Assembly: GCA_016713535.1 (NCBI GenBank)
Contig: JADJOY010000035.1
Location: forward strand, 1 to 64,000
Direction of reading: 5' to 3'
Length of the DNA stretch: 64,000 bases
Source of the DNA: JADJOY01 sp016713535 [NCBI: Deltaproteobacteria bacterium]
Lineage (GTDB): Bacteria > JADJOY01
The position numbers and the translations under genes were made by a program. Position 1 is the stretch's first letter, and the number at the start of each line of letters is the position of its first letter. Under the pieces are notes generated by a model, which had not been told where the DNA came from, did no database searches, and saw nothing but the letters and a program-made list of their open reading frames with translations. Of this stretch, positions 37,234 to 46,717 are shown one piece after another.

Positions 37234-38631
37234 GTGCGGGTGCTGCTCGCCGTACCACCGCGCCCCCGAGACCAGGTTCTCCAGATCCTGCCTCCGCTCG
37301 GCCTCGGCTACCTCGCGACGGCGCTGGCGCGCGGCGGGCACGAGGCGCGGATCGTCGACCTCACGCGCGCGCGCGGGGACCTCGGCACGTGGCGGCGCGA
37401 GCTCGAGGCGTTCCGCCCCGAGCTGATCGGTCTCACCGCCTTCACCTCCGACCTGCCGACCCTCGAGCCGATGTGCGCCGAGGCGCGGCGCTCGGCGCCG
37501 GGCGCCCCGACGATCCTCGGCGGGCCACACGCCTCGGCGGACCCGCGGGCGACGCTGCGGGAGGTGCCGAGCCTCGACCTCGCGTTCCGCGGCGAAGGCG
37601 AGGCGGCGATCGTGGCGATCGCCGACGAGCTCGCCGCGGGCGGCACGCCCGACCCGTCGCGCATCGCCGGTCTCGCGGTCCGCGAGGGGAGCGATGTGCG
37701 AGCCTCGGACCCACGCTTCCCCGAGGACCTCGACGCCCTCGGCTTCCCCGACTGGGACGCCCTCGATCCGCTCGGCTACCAGCGATTCCCGCCCACGCTG
37801 TTCGTGCGGCAGCGCCCGTTCGCGCCCCTCGTCGTGACCCGCGGCTGTCCGTACCGCTGTACGTTCTGCGCGGGTTTCACGGTCACCGGCCGCACGATGC
37901 GCAGCCGCTCGGTCGAGCACGTGATGAGCGAGATCGAGCTGCTCCATCGCCGCTTCGGCATCCGCGAGATCCACATCGAGGACGACAACTTCACGTGGGA
38001 CCGGGAGTTCGTGATCCGCTTCAGCCGTGCGCTCGCCGCGAGCCGTCTCGGGATCTCGTGGACCATGCCCAACGGCGTGCGCCTCGAGACCCTCGAGCGC
38101 GAGATGCTGCGCGAGATGCGTGCCGGGGGCTGCTACGCGCTCATCGTCGGCATCGAGTCGGGCTCGCCGCGGATCCTCAAGCGGATGCGCAAGGCGCTCA
38201 CGCTGCCGCTCATCGAGGAGAAGGTCCGCCTCGCCCGCGCCGAAGGGTTCCCGGTCCACGGCTTCTTCATGCTCGGCTATCCCGACGAGACCGCCGAGGA
38301 CGTCCAGGCCACCCTGGACCTCGCGCTCAAGCTCGACCTGACCGGCGCCAACTTCCACAGCTTCCGGCCGTTGCCGGGGACCGTCACGGGCGAAGCACTG
38401 CGCGACGAAGGTCTGATCGAGGGCTGGGCATCCGACCCAGACCGTGGCAGCTTCTCGAACCCGGTGTTCGCACCCGTCGGGCTCTCGCCGCGGTGGCTCA
38501 AGTCGATGCAACGCAAGATGCTGCTCAAGTTCTACGGCCGGCCGCGAATCCTGCTCGGCACCGCGTGGCGCGCGTCGAGCTCGGGCGCCGCCTGGCCACT
38601 CGCACGCAAGGCCCTCACCTACCTGACGTGA
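37234..38631 (+). CDS. B12-binding-domain radical SAM enzyme
   Basis: A 465-residue protein starting at a GTG at 37234. Residues 1-140 form a cobalamin-binding-like Rossmann domain: VLLAVPPRPRDQVLQILPPL, GYLATALARGGHEARIVDL, LIGLTAFTSD and ILGGPHASADPRATL. The usual DxHxxG cobalamin-His motif is not evident, so B12 binding is uncertain. The radical SAM core follows, with VTRGCPYRCTFCAGF (Cys205, Cys209, Cys212), IHIEDDNFTWD, ALIVGIESGSPRILKRMRK and FFMLGYPDETAED. The C-terminal region (WLKSMQRKMLLKFYGRPRIL) is typical of B12-type radical SAM enzymes that modify lipids, hopanoids, bacteriochlorins or cofactors. Substrate cannot be deduced. The next gene, 61 bp downstream, encodes a TIGR00725-like protein. 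Confidence 0.85.
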   Translation: MRVLLAVPPRPRDQVLQILPPLGLGYLATALARGGHEARIVDLTRARGDLGTWRRELEAFRPELIGLTAFTSDLPTLEPMCAEARRSAPGAPTILGGPHASADPRATLREVPSLDLAFRGEGEAAIVAIADELAAGGTPDPSRIAGLAVREGSDVRASDPRFPEDLDALGFPDWDALDPLGYQRFPPTLFVRQRPFAPLVVTRGCPYRCTFCAGFTVTGRTMRSRSVEHVMSEIELLHRRFGIREIHIEDDNFTWDREFVIRFSRALAASRLGISWTMPNGVRLETLEREMLREMRAGGCYALIVGIESGSPRILKRMRKALTLPLIEEKVRLARAEGFPVHGFFMLGYPDETAEDVQATLDLALKLDLTGANFHSFRPLPGTVTGEALRDEGLIEGWASDPDRGSFSNPVFAPVGLSPRWLKSMQRKMLLKFYGRPRILLGTAWRASSSGAAWPLARKALTYLT

Positions 38632-38692
38632 CGTCGAACCCTCTCCCCATCGGCCGCACGCCCACGCGCCGGCTCCACGAGGTGCGCTGACC

Positions 38693-39157
38693 ATGCCGCT
38701 CCAGATCGCCGTGATCGGCGCCGGCACCTGCGACGGGGACGTGTACGCCCTCGCCATGGAGGTGGGCCGGCAGGTCGCGCGTGGCGGGCACGTGCTCCTG
38801 AGCGGCGGCCTCGGTGGCGTGATGGAGGCGGCGGCACGGGGCGCGCGCCAGGAGCGTGGGCTGACGGTGGGGATCCTCCCCACGCCCACGCGGCATCGCG
38901 CCAACCCGCACATCCAGATCGCGATCGCCACCAACATGGGTCACGCTCGGAACGTGGTGCTCGCGCACAGCGCGGACGCGTTCATCGCCGTCGCCGGCGA
39001 GTACGGGACCCTCTCCGAGATCGCCATCGCCCTCAAGCTCGGCAAGCGCGTGGTCGGCCTGCGCACCTGGGACCTGCCCGGCGTTCTCAAGGCCGAGGAC
39101 CCCGTCGAGGCGCTCCGGCTCGCGGTGAGCGGGCTCGACGAGCGTGGTGCGAGCTGA
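38693..39157 (+). CDS. TIGR00725-type Rossmann (SLOG-like) protein
   Basis: This 154-residue protein starts at the ATG at 38693 (MPLQIAVIGAGTCDGDVYAL). Landmarks of the TIGR00725/LOG-like superfamily appear in order: IAVIGAGTC, LLSGGLGGVMEAAARGARQ, VGILPTPTRHRANPHIQI, IATNMGHARNVVLAHSADAF and AVAGEYGTLSEIAIALKLGK. LOG-type enzymes bind a nucleotide or nucleotide-linked ligand in this fold, and some cleave N-glycosidic bonds, but the TIGR00725 branch lacks the PGGxGTxxE motif of cytokinin-activating enzymes (here GEYGTLSE) and has no firm function. Length matches the family. It lies between the B12-type radical SAM gene and acetoacetyl-CoA synthetase in the same direction. Confidence 0.85.
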   Translation: MPLQIAVIGAGTCDGDVYALAMEVGRQVARGGHVLLSGGLGGVMEAAARGARQERGLTVGILPTPTRHRANPHIQIAIATNMGHARNVVLAHSADAFIAVAGEYGTLSEIAIALKLGKRVVGLRTWDLPGVLKAEDPVEALRLAVSGLDERGAS

Positions 39158-39208
39158 CCGGATCACTCACCGAACCCTCTCGCCGATCGTGAGGCCCGAC
39201 CTCGAGCC

Positions 39209-41163
39209 ATGACCTCACCACTCTGGACACCCAGCGCCGAGCGCGTACGGAACAGCAACCTGTCGAGGTTCCAGCTCGCGCTGGAACGAAAGCTGAGCCG
39301 GCGCTTCGAGGACGACGCCGCGCTGTGGCGGTGGTCGGTCGAGCGCCGCGACGAGCTCTGGGCGGCGATCTGGGAGCTGGCCCAGGTCCGGGCGTCGCAG
39401 CCGTACGAGTCGGTCCTCGTGGACGGCGACCGGATGCCGGGCGCGCGGTGGTTCACGGGAGCCCGCCTCAACTTCGCCGAGAACCTCCTGCGCCGCCGCG
39501 ACGGGCATCCGGCGGTCGTGGCATGCGCCGAGGACGGACGGCGGCTCGTCGTGACCTACGCCGAGCTCCACGAGCGCGTCGCAGGGCTCGCCGGCTACCT
39601 GCGCGAGCTCGGGATCGGTGTCGGTGACCGAGTCGCGGACTTCCTGCCGAACGCCGCGGAGGCACTGATCGGCATGCTCGCGACCACCAGCCTCGGCGCG
39701 GTGTGGTCGTCGTGCTCGCCCGACTTCGGCCTGCGCGCCGTCGCGGACCGGTTCGGGCAGATCGAGCCGAGGGTGCTGATCACCGCAGACGCCTACCCGT
39801 ACGCGGGAAAGACCCACGACTGCCTGGAGCGCGTGCGCGGGCTGGTCGAGCTCGTGCCGTCGATCGAGCGCGTCGTCGTGATCCCGTACGTGAGCGCCGC
39901 GCCCGACCTGACCGGGCTGCCGGCGGGCTCCTTGCTCTTTCCCGACGCGGTGAGTCGAGGGGCTGGCCAGCCGCTCGAGTTCGAGCAGCTACCGTTCGAT
40001 CACCCCGTCTACATCCTCTACTCGTCGGGAACGACCGGCGTGCCCAAGTGCATCGTCCACGGCGCCGGCGGCACGCTACTCCAGCACGTCAAGGAGCAGT
40101 GGCTCCACGCCGACCTCAAGGCGGACGACCGTTTCTTCTACTTCACGACCTGTGGCTGGATGATGTGGAACTGGCTCGCCTCCGGGCTCGCATCCGGGGC
40201 GACGCTGGTGCTGTGGGACGGCTCACCCTTCCATCCCGGGCCGGACGCACTGTGGCGCCTCGCCGCCGCCGAGCGCATCTCGATCTTCGGCACCAGCGCC
40301 AAGTACCTCGCCGCGGTCGAGAAGGAAGACGTGCGACCGAGGGAGCGCTTCGACCTCACGGCCCTTCGCACGGTGCTCTCGACCGGCTCACCGCTCCTTC
40401 ACGAGAGCTTCTCGTACGTGTACCGGGACGTGAAGGAAGACGTCCACCTCGCCTCGATCTCGGGGGCACCGACATCATCTCGTGCTTCGTGCTGGGGAAT
40501 CCGCGGCTACCGGTGGTGGCCCCGCAGATCCAGTGCCGCGGGCTCGGCATGGCGGTCGAGGCATGCGACGACGACGGACGTCCGGTCACCGGGCGGCCCG
40601 GCGAGCTGGTGTGCACGCGCGCGTTCCCGTCGATGCCGATCGGGTTCTGGAACGACCCGGGGCAGCAGCGCTACCGCGCCGCCTACTTCGCGCGTTTCCC
40701 CGGGGTCTGGCATCACGGCGACTTGATCGAGGTCACCAGCGCGGGCGGCGTGATCGTGTACGGACGCTCGGACGCGACACTCAACCCCGGCGGCGTGCGC
40801 ATCGGCACCGCCGAGATCTATCGACCGGTCGAGAGCCTGGCCGAGGTCGCCGACAGTCTGGTGATCGGCCAGGAGTGGGACGGCGACGTGCGCGTGGTGC
40901 TGTTCGTGAAGCCTCGCGCCGGCCTCCACCTCGACGGCGCGCTCGAGGCGAAGCTCAAGAAGACCATCCGCGAGAACGCGAGCCCTCGCCACGTGCCAGC
41001 GAAGATCATCGAAGTCGCCGACATCCCCTACACCCGCTCGGGGAAAAAGGTCGAGATCGCCGTGCGCAACGTGGTTCACGGCAAGCCGGTCGAGAACCGC
41101 GAAGCCCTCGCCAACCCCGACGCCCTCGACCTGTTCCGCGACCTGCCAGCGCTGGCGCGGTGA
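39209..41163 (+). CDS. Acetoacetyl-CoA synthetase, one frameshift near 40465
   Basis: About 651 residues, starting at the ATG at 39209 ([20 protein letters not shown]). It is an ANL-superfamily ligase that activates acetoacetate (or a related short acid) to its CoA thioester with ATP. Landmarks: [13 protein letters not shown] (family-specific N-terminus), the P-loop [20 protein letters not shown], the [10 protein letters not shown] motif typical of the acetoacetate branch, [28 protein letters not shown] after repair, [24 protein letters not shown] split over the hinge region, and the C-terminal catalytic lysine in [16 protein letters not shown]. The frame breaks in a G5 run (40462-40466) where six G restore SGGTD; this is almost certainly a sequence error. 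Length matches the family. It sits upstream of FadL, TetR and SDR genes consistent with acyl-compound catabolism. Confidence 0.88.
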
Positions 41164-41320
41164 GGAGCCCCGCTCCTGCGCGGGCCGGCGCGCTCGCGCC
41201 GCGATCCTGGAAAGCCCTCGTGCCGCTCGCCCCGGAGGCCGCGCTCCGGGCGGTGCTCGCTCGACGACGCGCGAAAGGGCTGGGCGGGCTTGCGCGGGCG
41301 GTCTATGATCCCGCGCCATC

Positions 41321-42824
41321 ATGATCCGCACTCGACGCATCGTCTCCCGCGTGCTCGCGGTCTCCCTCGCCTCGTTCGTGGCGAGCACCAGCCACGCCGG
41401 CTACATCGAGGCGATCGGCTTCAGCCCTCGCGACGCCGGCATGGGCGGCGCCGCGACCGCGGTCGCGGACGATGCCTCCGCCTGGTACTACAACCCGGCC
41501 GGCCTCGGACAGCTCGACTACGACATCCAGGAGGTCGGGATCTCGCAAGTCGTGCTGCCGTCCGTGACCCAGCGCTCGAGCGCCGAGGAGGGTGGCTCGA
41601 GCCAGGGCATCACGCCGCCCATCTACAACGTCTACTTCCCGGGGACCTTCCGCGTCGGCGTCCCGGGACTGGTGTTCGACCTCGGTGGTGGGACGACCTG
41701 GGGGACGGCGGTCGAGTGGGACCAGAACAAGGGGCCACTTCGCTATTCGGCGTACGAGTCGAGCACCTTCGTCGAGACGCTGTCGCCGGCGGTGGGCTAC
41801 CGGATCTCGGACTCGGGCTTCTACGTGGGCGCCACCTTCAACGTCAGCGCGTTGCGCCAGATGGAGAACCGCCAGAAGCTCGGCGACGGCTTCTTCACCG
41901 ACGCGGCGGTCGCCGAGCTCGGTCTCGATCTACCGATCGTGCGCCAGCTCCTCAACTCGAAGAACGGCGTCGACGACGGCAAGTTCGAGATCCACAGCGA
42001 CGAGGAGTTCCCGACTGGCCTGTCGCCGTCCAACACCCTCGACATCGACTTCGCGCACTTCAACTACCACCTGGGAATCCTCTTCCACAAACCCGGCGTG
42101 CCATTCACCTGGGGGCTCACGTACCGCGACCAGATGGCGGTCGATTACGAAGGACGCGCCGGTGTGGTGTGGGCCGACGACGTCAAGGCGCTGATCAACG
42201 ACAACCCGCTCTTGACGAGCCTGAACGGCGGCCCGCTCGAGGACGAGGTCACCCGCTTCAAGTACCGCATCATCTTCCCGCGTCAGGTGGCGATCGGGAT
42301 CTCGTACCGGCCCGCCGAGACCGTGCTCGTCGCCGTCGACGGCGTGTGGACCAACTGGGCGAGCGCGTGGAACAAGCAGCGCATCCATTTCCTCGGCGAC
42401 GGCCTCATGGGAGTGAAGGAGCAGACGTTCGAGCGCCTGTTCAACGACACCTTCGCCCTCCACGGCGGGGGTCGAGTACCGCGCGACGGCGGACGTGACC
42501 GTGCAAGCTGGCGTCTGGTACGACCCGACGCCGGTCCCGAAGACCACGATCGACTCGGGCACCCTGGACGGCAACCGATTCATCTACAGCGCGGGCTGTA
42601 CGTGGCGTGACTTCCTCTTCCGCAGCCTCGACGAGCCTTCGCTCGCCGGTCTCGACGTCTCGACGGTGGTGCAGTTGCTCCACTACCCGTCGCGGAAGGT
42701 GGCCGTCGGACAGAGCGTGAACCTCGGCGGCACGAAGTACTTCTCCACCACGGTCAACGACTTCCCGCTCGAGCTCGAGGCCATCGCGCTCTCGCTCGGC
42801 GCGACGTTCATCTATCGATATTGA
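41321..42824 (+). CDS. OmpP1/FadL-type outer-membrane protein, one frameshift
   Basis: About 500 residues, starting at the ATG at 41321 with the signal peptide VLAVSLASFVASTSHA and mature start GYIEAIGFSPRDAGMGGAAT. The family signature continues ASAWYYNPAGLGQLDY. Barrel-type strands follow (LSPAVGYRISDSGFYVGATF, FNYHLGILFHKPGVPFTWGL, VAIGISYRPAETVLVAVDGV). After FNDTFALHGG the frame breaks in a G5 run near 42466-42470. The next frame restores VEYRATADVTVQAGVWYDPT and runs to the barrel end SLGATFIYRY at 42824. It is the third FadL-type protein in the window and the closest to the catabolic genes, so it probably imports the hydrophobic compound used by the neighbouring AACS and SDR. The TetR gene follows 36 bp later. 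Confidence 0.82.
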
Positions 42825-42860
42825 GCCGGGCGAGCACCCGCCGGTGCTCCTCGAACCGCG

Positions 42861-43503
42861 ATGCCAGCCGAGCCCAAGCGCGTCCGACCCCGCAACGGCC
42901 CCGCGACCCGCGAGCGGATCCTCGAGGAAGCCGAGGCCGCGTTCAGCCGCAGCGGCTTCAGCGGCGCAAACCTGGCCGACATCGCGCGACGCGTGGGGAT
43001 CCGCAAGGCGTCGCTCTACTACCACTTTCCGACCAAGGCCGAGCTCTACGCCGAGGTGCACCGGGCGATCCTGCGTGACCTGCAGGAGATGTTGCTGACG
43101 GCGATCCAGCGGCCCGGAACGCCCTCCGAGCAGATCGAGAACCTCACCGACTCGTTCGTGGACCTGATCGCGCGCAAGCCGCAGTTCGCGATCCTGGCTT
43201 TCCGGGAGCTCGTCGACCGCACGGTCGACATCGCCGAGTTGCTCGGCTCCCACGTGCACCCGATGCTCAAGCTGGTGACCGAATACGTGCGCGACGGTCA
43301 ACGGCGCGGCGTGTTCCAGGCGTTCGATCCGCCGGCCGTGCTGATCGGCAGCGTCGGCATGATCCTCTTCTACTTCGCGGCGGCGCCAGTGGTGCTCGAG
43401 GGGCTACCCGGACGCCGGCGCGGGCGAGGCGGAGCGGATCGCGACGCTCAAGGGCGAGGTGCGCCGCCTCGTCCGTCACGCGGTCCTCACCCCGCCGGCC
43501 TGA
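42861..43503 (+). CDS. TetR/AcrR-family regulator, one frameshift near 43402
   Basis: About 213 residues, starting at the ATG at 42861 (MPAEPKRVRPRNGPATRERI). The DNA-binding domain is textbook TetR: RERILEEAEAAFSRSGFSGA, NLADIARRVGIRKASLYYHF, PTKAELYAEV. The ligand-binding part is helical and hydrophobic (FVDLIARKPQFAILAFRELV). Near 43402 a G4 run breaks the frame; with three G the protein reads on YPDAGAGEAERIATLKGE and VRRLVRHAVLTPPA to the TGA at 43501-43503. TetR proteins are usually repressors released by a small ligand. Position between the FadL-type gene and the SDR gene, same strand and close spacing, suggests it controls this catabolic group in response to an acyl or terpenoid compound (inference). 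Confidence 0.82.
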
Positions 43504-43568
43504 GTCCTTCCCTGCCCGCACCACCCAGCGCGCGCGCACCGTGATGCGCGACGCCTTCCGAGGAACCC

Positions 43569-44395
43569 ATGAGCTCGACCACGCCCGAACCGGCACCGAC
43601 CCAGCGCTCGTCCATCTTCGCGCCCGATCTCCTCGCCGGCCAGGTCGCGTTCGTCACCGGCGGTGGAACCGGGATCGGGCTCGCGATCGCCCGTGAGCTC
43701 GGGCGCCTCGGCTGCACGACGATCATCGCCAGCCGCAAGCTCGAGAACGTCGAGAAGGCCGCCGCGGACCTCGCCGCCGAGGGTCTGCGCTGCGAACCCA
43801 TGGCGCTCGACATCCGCAACCCGGAGCGGGTCTCCGAGGTGATCGCCGCGATCGTCGCCAAGCACGGGCGCCTCGACATCCTCGTCAACAATGCCGGGGG
43901 CAGTTCCCATCGCCCGCCGCGGCGATCAGCGTGAACGGCTGGAACGCCGTCGTCTCCACCAACCTGAACGGCACCTGGTACGTGACCCAGGAGGTGGCGC
44001 GCCAGTGGATGCTCGCGCACGGCGGCAAGATCGTGTCGATCGTCGCCGACATGTGGCGGGGGTTTCCGGGGATGGTGCACACCGGCGCGGCACGCGCCGG
44101 TGTCGTGAACATGACGAAGACCCTCGCGGTCGAGTGGGCGCAGTTCGGCGTGCGCATCAACGCGGTCGCTCCCGGGGTCATCGCGTCGTCCGGCCTCACC
44201 CGGTATCCACCGGAAGTGGCGGCCAACGCCTGGAAGAGCACCCCCATGAAGCGTCTCGGCACGGTCGACGAGATCGCGTGGGCCGTGGTGTTCCTGGTGT
44301 CCCCCGCGGGCGCATTCATCACCGGCGAGACCATGAAGATCGACGGCGGTGGCTCCCTGTGGGGCGACCGCTGGCCCGTGCCTGATCCGGAGTGA
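43569..44395 (+). CDS. SDR oxidoreductase of dienoyl-CoA-reductase type, one frameshift
   Basis: About 275 residues, starting at the ATG at 43569. The dinucleotide-binding motif is FVTGGGTGIGLAIARELGRL and the structural motif LDILVNNAGG. In a G5 run at 43896-43900 the frame breaks; six G restore GGQFPSPAAAISVNGWNAVV. The catalytic region reads IVSIVADMWRGFPGMVHTGA and ARAGVVNMTKTLAVEW. The Ser and Lys are present, but the position of the usual Tyr in YxxxK is His (V-H-T-G-A-A-R-A-G). That pattern is seen in the peroxisomal/2,4-dienoyl-CoA reductase and citronellol/citronellal dehydrogenase-like SDRs, which lack the Tyr. So a reductase or dehydrogenase of acyl-CoA or terpenoid intermediates is likely. 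It follows the TetR gene by 65 bp in the same direction. Confidence 0.82.
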
Positions 44396-44518
44396 CCCCT
44401 CACGGCGGATCCGTGGCGCTCGATTGCGGTGGCATCACGCGGGCTGTCACAATGGCGTGTCTGCCTGTCGGCGCGGTGGACGAACCGCCGCGCCGTTCCC
44501 GATCAGGAGCTCCAGCGA

Positions 44519-46258
44519 ATGCCGTTCCAGGTCTGCCCGCCCGCCTCCGCCTCCCCGACGTCCGCCCGGCCCGCTCGGATTCGCAGCCGCGCGGCGCGCC
44601 GGTTCGGCGCCACGATCGCCGCGCTGCTCGTCTCCGCGCTTGCCACGACCCAGATGGGCGCGTCGTGCAACTCGGTGGTGTCGGTCGAGGTCCGCGACGC
44701 CGCGACCGGGCAGAAGATCCCGGCCAAGATCACGGTGTTCAGCTCGGTGGGTGAGCCGAAGAACCTCGGCACCAACACCGGCGGCGCATTGGTGAGCTGG
44801 TTCCAGAACAAGGTCTTCATGGGGCGGGCTCGGGGAGCCTCGACCTGCCCGCGGGCATCTACGACATCTGGGCCTCGCGCGGAGTCGAGTGGACCGTCGA
44901 CCACCAGACCCTCGACACGAGCGCGCCACACGCCTTGGTCTTCCAACCTGAGCCGGGCGGTGGACACCTCGGGCTTCCTGGCCGCCGACTTTCCACATCC
45001 ATGCGCGGCCGAGCTTCGAGTCCGCGCTGCAGAGCCCGAAGCTGCCCGAGCTCCCCGATCGCGTCCTCCAGTACATGACCGAAGGGATCGAGATCCTCGG
45101 CTCGGCCGATCACGACTGCGTCATCGATTACTCGCCGGTGATCCAGTCGCTCGGCCTGGCCGCCCTCGTCACGTCCTCGTCGGCGCCGAGGCCACGCCAG
45201 GGCTCGACGCCAGCCCTGACGGGAACGGCAACTGCGATCAGATCGGTCCCGGCTACCCGCCTGGCTCCGCCGAGACGGGGCACTGGAACGCGTTCCCGAT
45301 CGCCGCGAACTCGATCTACACGACCACCGCGGATACCGGCGTGAACGTGACCGCCGCGGCGATCTACGACTACCTCCACACGCTCGGCGACTCGAACACG
45401 TTGATCCAGCTCAACCATCCGTACTTCAAGACCTCGGCCGCGAACATCGGCTGGATGGACAAGCGCGGCTTCGACCCGAACGTGCCGATCCCCGCGACGT
45501 GGCCCGGTAGCGACACCCCGACCAACGCGTTCATGCGTCATCCTTCGGTGGTTCCCGGCAGCGCCACCCAGGGGCTCGACTTCGACGTCCTCGAGATGTG
45601 GGCCGGCGGCGCGGTCGCGCAGGGACGCTCGACGCGCGCCGCGTGGTTCAGCCTCCTCGACCAGGGGTTCCTCAAGGTCGCCACGGCGAACGGCGACGCC
45701 CACAACGCGCAGCGCTCCGCGGGTTACCCCCGTTCGATGGTCTACCTCGGCACCGACAATCCCACCGCCGTCACGCCGAACCAGATCGCCTCCGCGGTCC
45801 GTGCCGGGCGCGTGATCGGCACCACCGGCCCGATCCCCAACCTGACCGTGAACGGCACCGGCATGGGCGGGCTCGTGCCCGACACCGACGGCACGGTGGA
45901 CGTCGCGATCAACGTCCAGGCAGCCCCGTGGATCCCCGTCCAGGAAGTCCGGGTGATCGTGAACGGTTCCGTCGCACAGACCATCGCACTCTCGGCGCAG
46001 GCGCCCGAGCCATCCGTGCGCTATGCGAACACGCTTCCGATCACGATCACCAAGGACTCGTGGATCCTGGTCGAGGCCGGCGATCCGCTCCCCGCCGACC
46101 CCAACGCCGAGCCGCCGGTCCCGTACGAGTACTCGCGCGTGACGGCGGGTGCGCCGTTCAGCGCGGGGTCGACGGCGGGGTTCACGCCGCTCTCGTTCAC
46201 CAACCCGGTGTTCGTCGACTTCGACGGCAACGGCCACTTCGACGCGCCGGGGCTGTGA
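44519..46258 (+). CDS. Exported PHP-type metallohydrolase, several frame changes
   Basis: About 580 residues from the ATG at 44519, nine bases after AGGAG. A twin-Arg-like start (RAARRFGATIAALLVSALA) and the lipobox-like MGASCNS suggest export. An N-terminal Ig-like region (VSVEVRDAATGQKIPAKITV) is followed by a PHP/CehA-McbA-like hydrolase: after repair DFHIHARPSF, then EILGSADHD, LIQLNHPYFKTS and VATANGDAHNAQR, all His/Asp-rich metal-binding motifs of that fold. A C-terminal beta-sandwich (IPVQEVRVIVNGSVAQTI) completes it. Members hydrolyse phosphoesters, carbamates or related bonds; substrate is unknown here. The stretches about 44822-44950 and 44993-45160 are out of frame (for example GACTTTCCAC for GACTTCCAC at 44991), with compensating changes, so the overall reading stays open. 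These are probably sequence errors. It is followed by duplicated repeats. Confidence 0.7.
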   Translation: MPFQVCPPASASPTSARPARIRSRAARRFGATIAALLVSALATTQMGASCNSVVSVEVRDAATGQKIPAKITVFSSVGEPKNLGTNTGGALVSWFQNKVFMGRARGASTCPRASTTSGPRAESSGPSTTRPSTRARHTPWSSNLSRAVDTSGFLAADFPHPCAAELRVRAAEPEAARAPRSRPPVHDRRDRDPRLGRSRLRHRLLAGDPVARPGRPRHVLVGAEATPGLDASPDGNGNCDQIGPGYPPGSAETGHWNAFPIAANSIYTTTADTGVNVTAAAIYDYLHTLGDSNTLIQLNHPYFKTSAANIGWMDKRGFDPNVPIPATWPGSDTPTNAFMRHPSVVPGSATQGLDFDVLEMWAGGAVAQGRSTRAAWFSLLDQGFLKVATANGDAHNAQRSAGYPRSMVYLGTDNPTAVTPNQIASAVRAGRVIGTTGPIPNLTVNGTGMGGLVPDTDGTVDVAINVQAAPWIPVQEVRVIVNGSVAQTIALSAQAPEPSVRYANTLPITITKDSWILVEAGDPLPADPNAEPPVPYEYSRVTAGAPFSAGSTAGFTPLSFTNPVFVDFDGNGHFDAPGL

Positions 46259-46261
46259 TTT

Positions 46262-46645
46262 ATACGGGGGGCTGTTCCAGCCCCCCGCCCGCGCGGACTG
46301 AATCCGCGCGGGTCCCACCCCCGAGGCACTCGGCTCACGCTCGTGGCGTCGCGCTGCGACGCGCCGGTCGCCGAGTCCACTCGTTGCGCGAGCCGGGATC
46401 GCGGGACGCAAGGTTGGTTAACCACGGGGCTGTTCCAGCCCCCCGCCCCCCCGGAGTGAATCCGCGCGGGTCCCACCCCCGAGGCACTCGGCTCACGTTC
46501 GTGGCGTCGCGCTGCGACGCGCCCGGTGCCGAGTCGACGCGTGGTGAGAGCCGGCCGAGCGGCCATGCGCTCGAGCAGGTTCCGGCCCCCCGCCCCCCCG
46601 GAGGGCCGCGCGTCGCGCGCCCGGCGATACGCGATCACCTCACAT
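46262..46645. repeat. Two copies of a roughly 165-bp repeat plus a palindromic module
   Basis: The segment GGGGCTGTTCCAGCCCCCCG, then CCGCGCGGGTCCCACCCCCG, GAGGCACTCGGCTCACG and GTGGCGTCGCGCTGCGACGC occurs at about 46267-46375 and again at about 46431-46540 with few differences. Each contains the palindromes GGGGCTG-TTC-CAGCCCC and GCGTCGCGC-TGCGACGC. A third partial GGTTCCGGCCCCCCGCCC lies near 46580, followed by GGAGGGCCGCGCGTCGCGCG and CCCGGCGATACGCGATCACC, the GGAGGGGCACGC-type module in another arm sequence. The gap separates two convergent genes and holds no coding sequence. Confidence 0.8.
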
Positions 46646-46717
46646 CGAGGCCTCGGTCGATCCCAGCAGAGAGCCCGCCCTGGACTGGGCGCGACAACGC
46701 GGCGCGCGCCCGCAGCG

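Noticed and set aside
41204-41290. A small gene or terminator between AACS and the FadL-type gene
   Set aside because: Only GC-rich sequence with a degenerate GGGCGGGCTTGCG palindrome is present; no T-run, no start with a ribosome-binding site.
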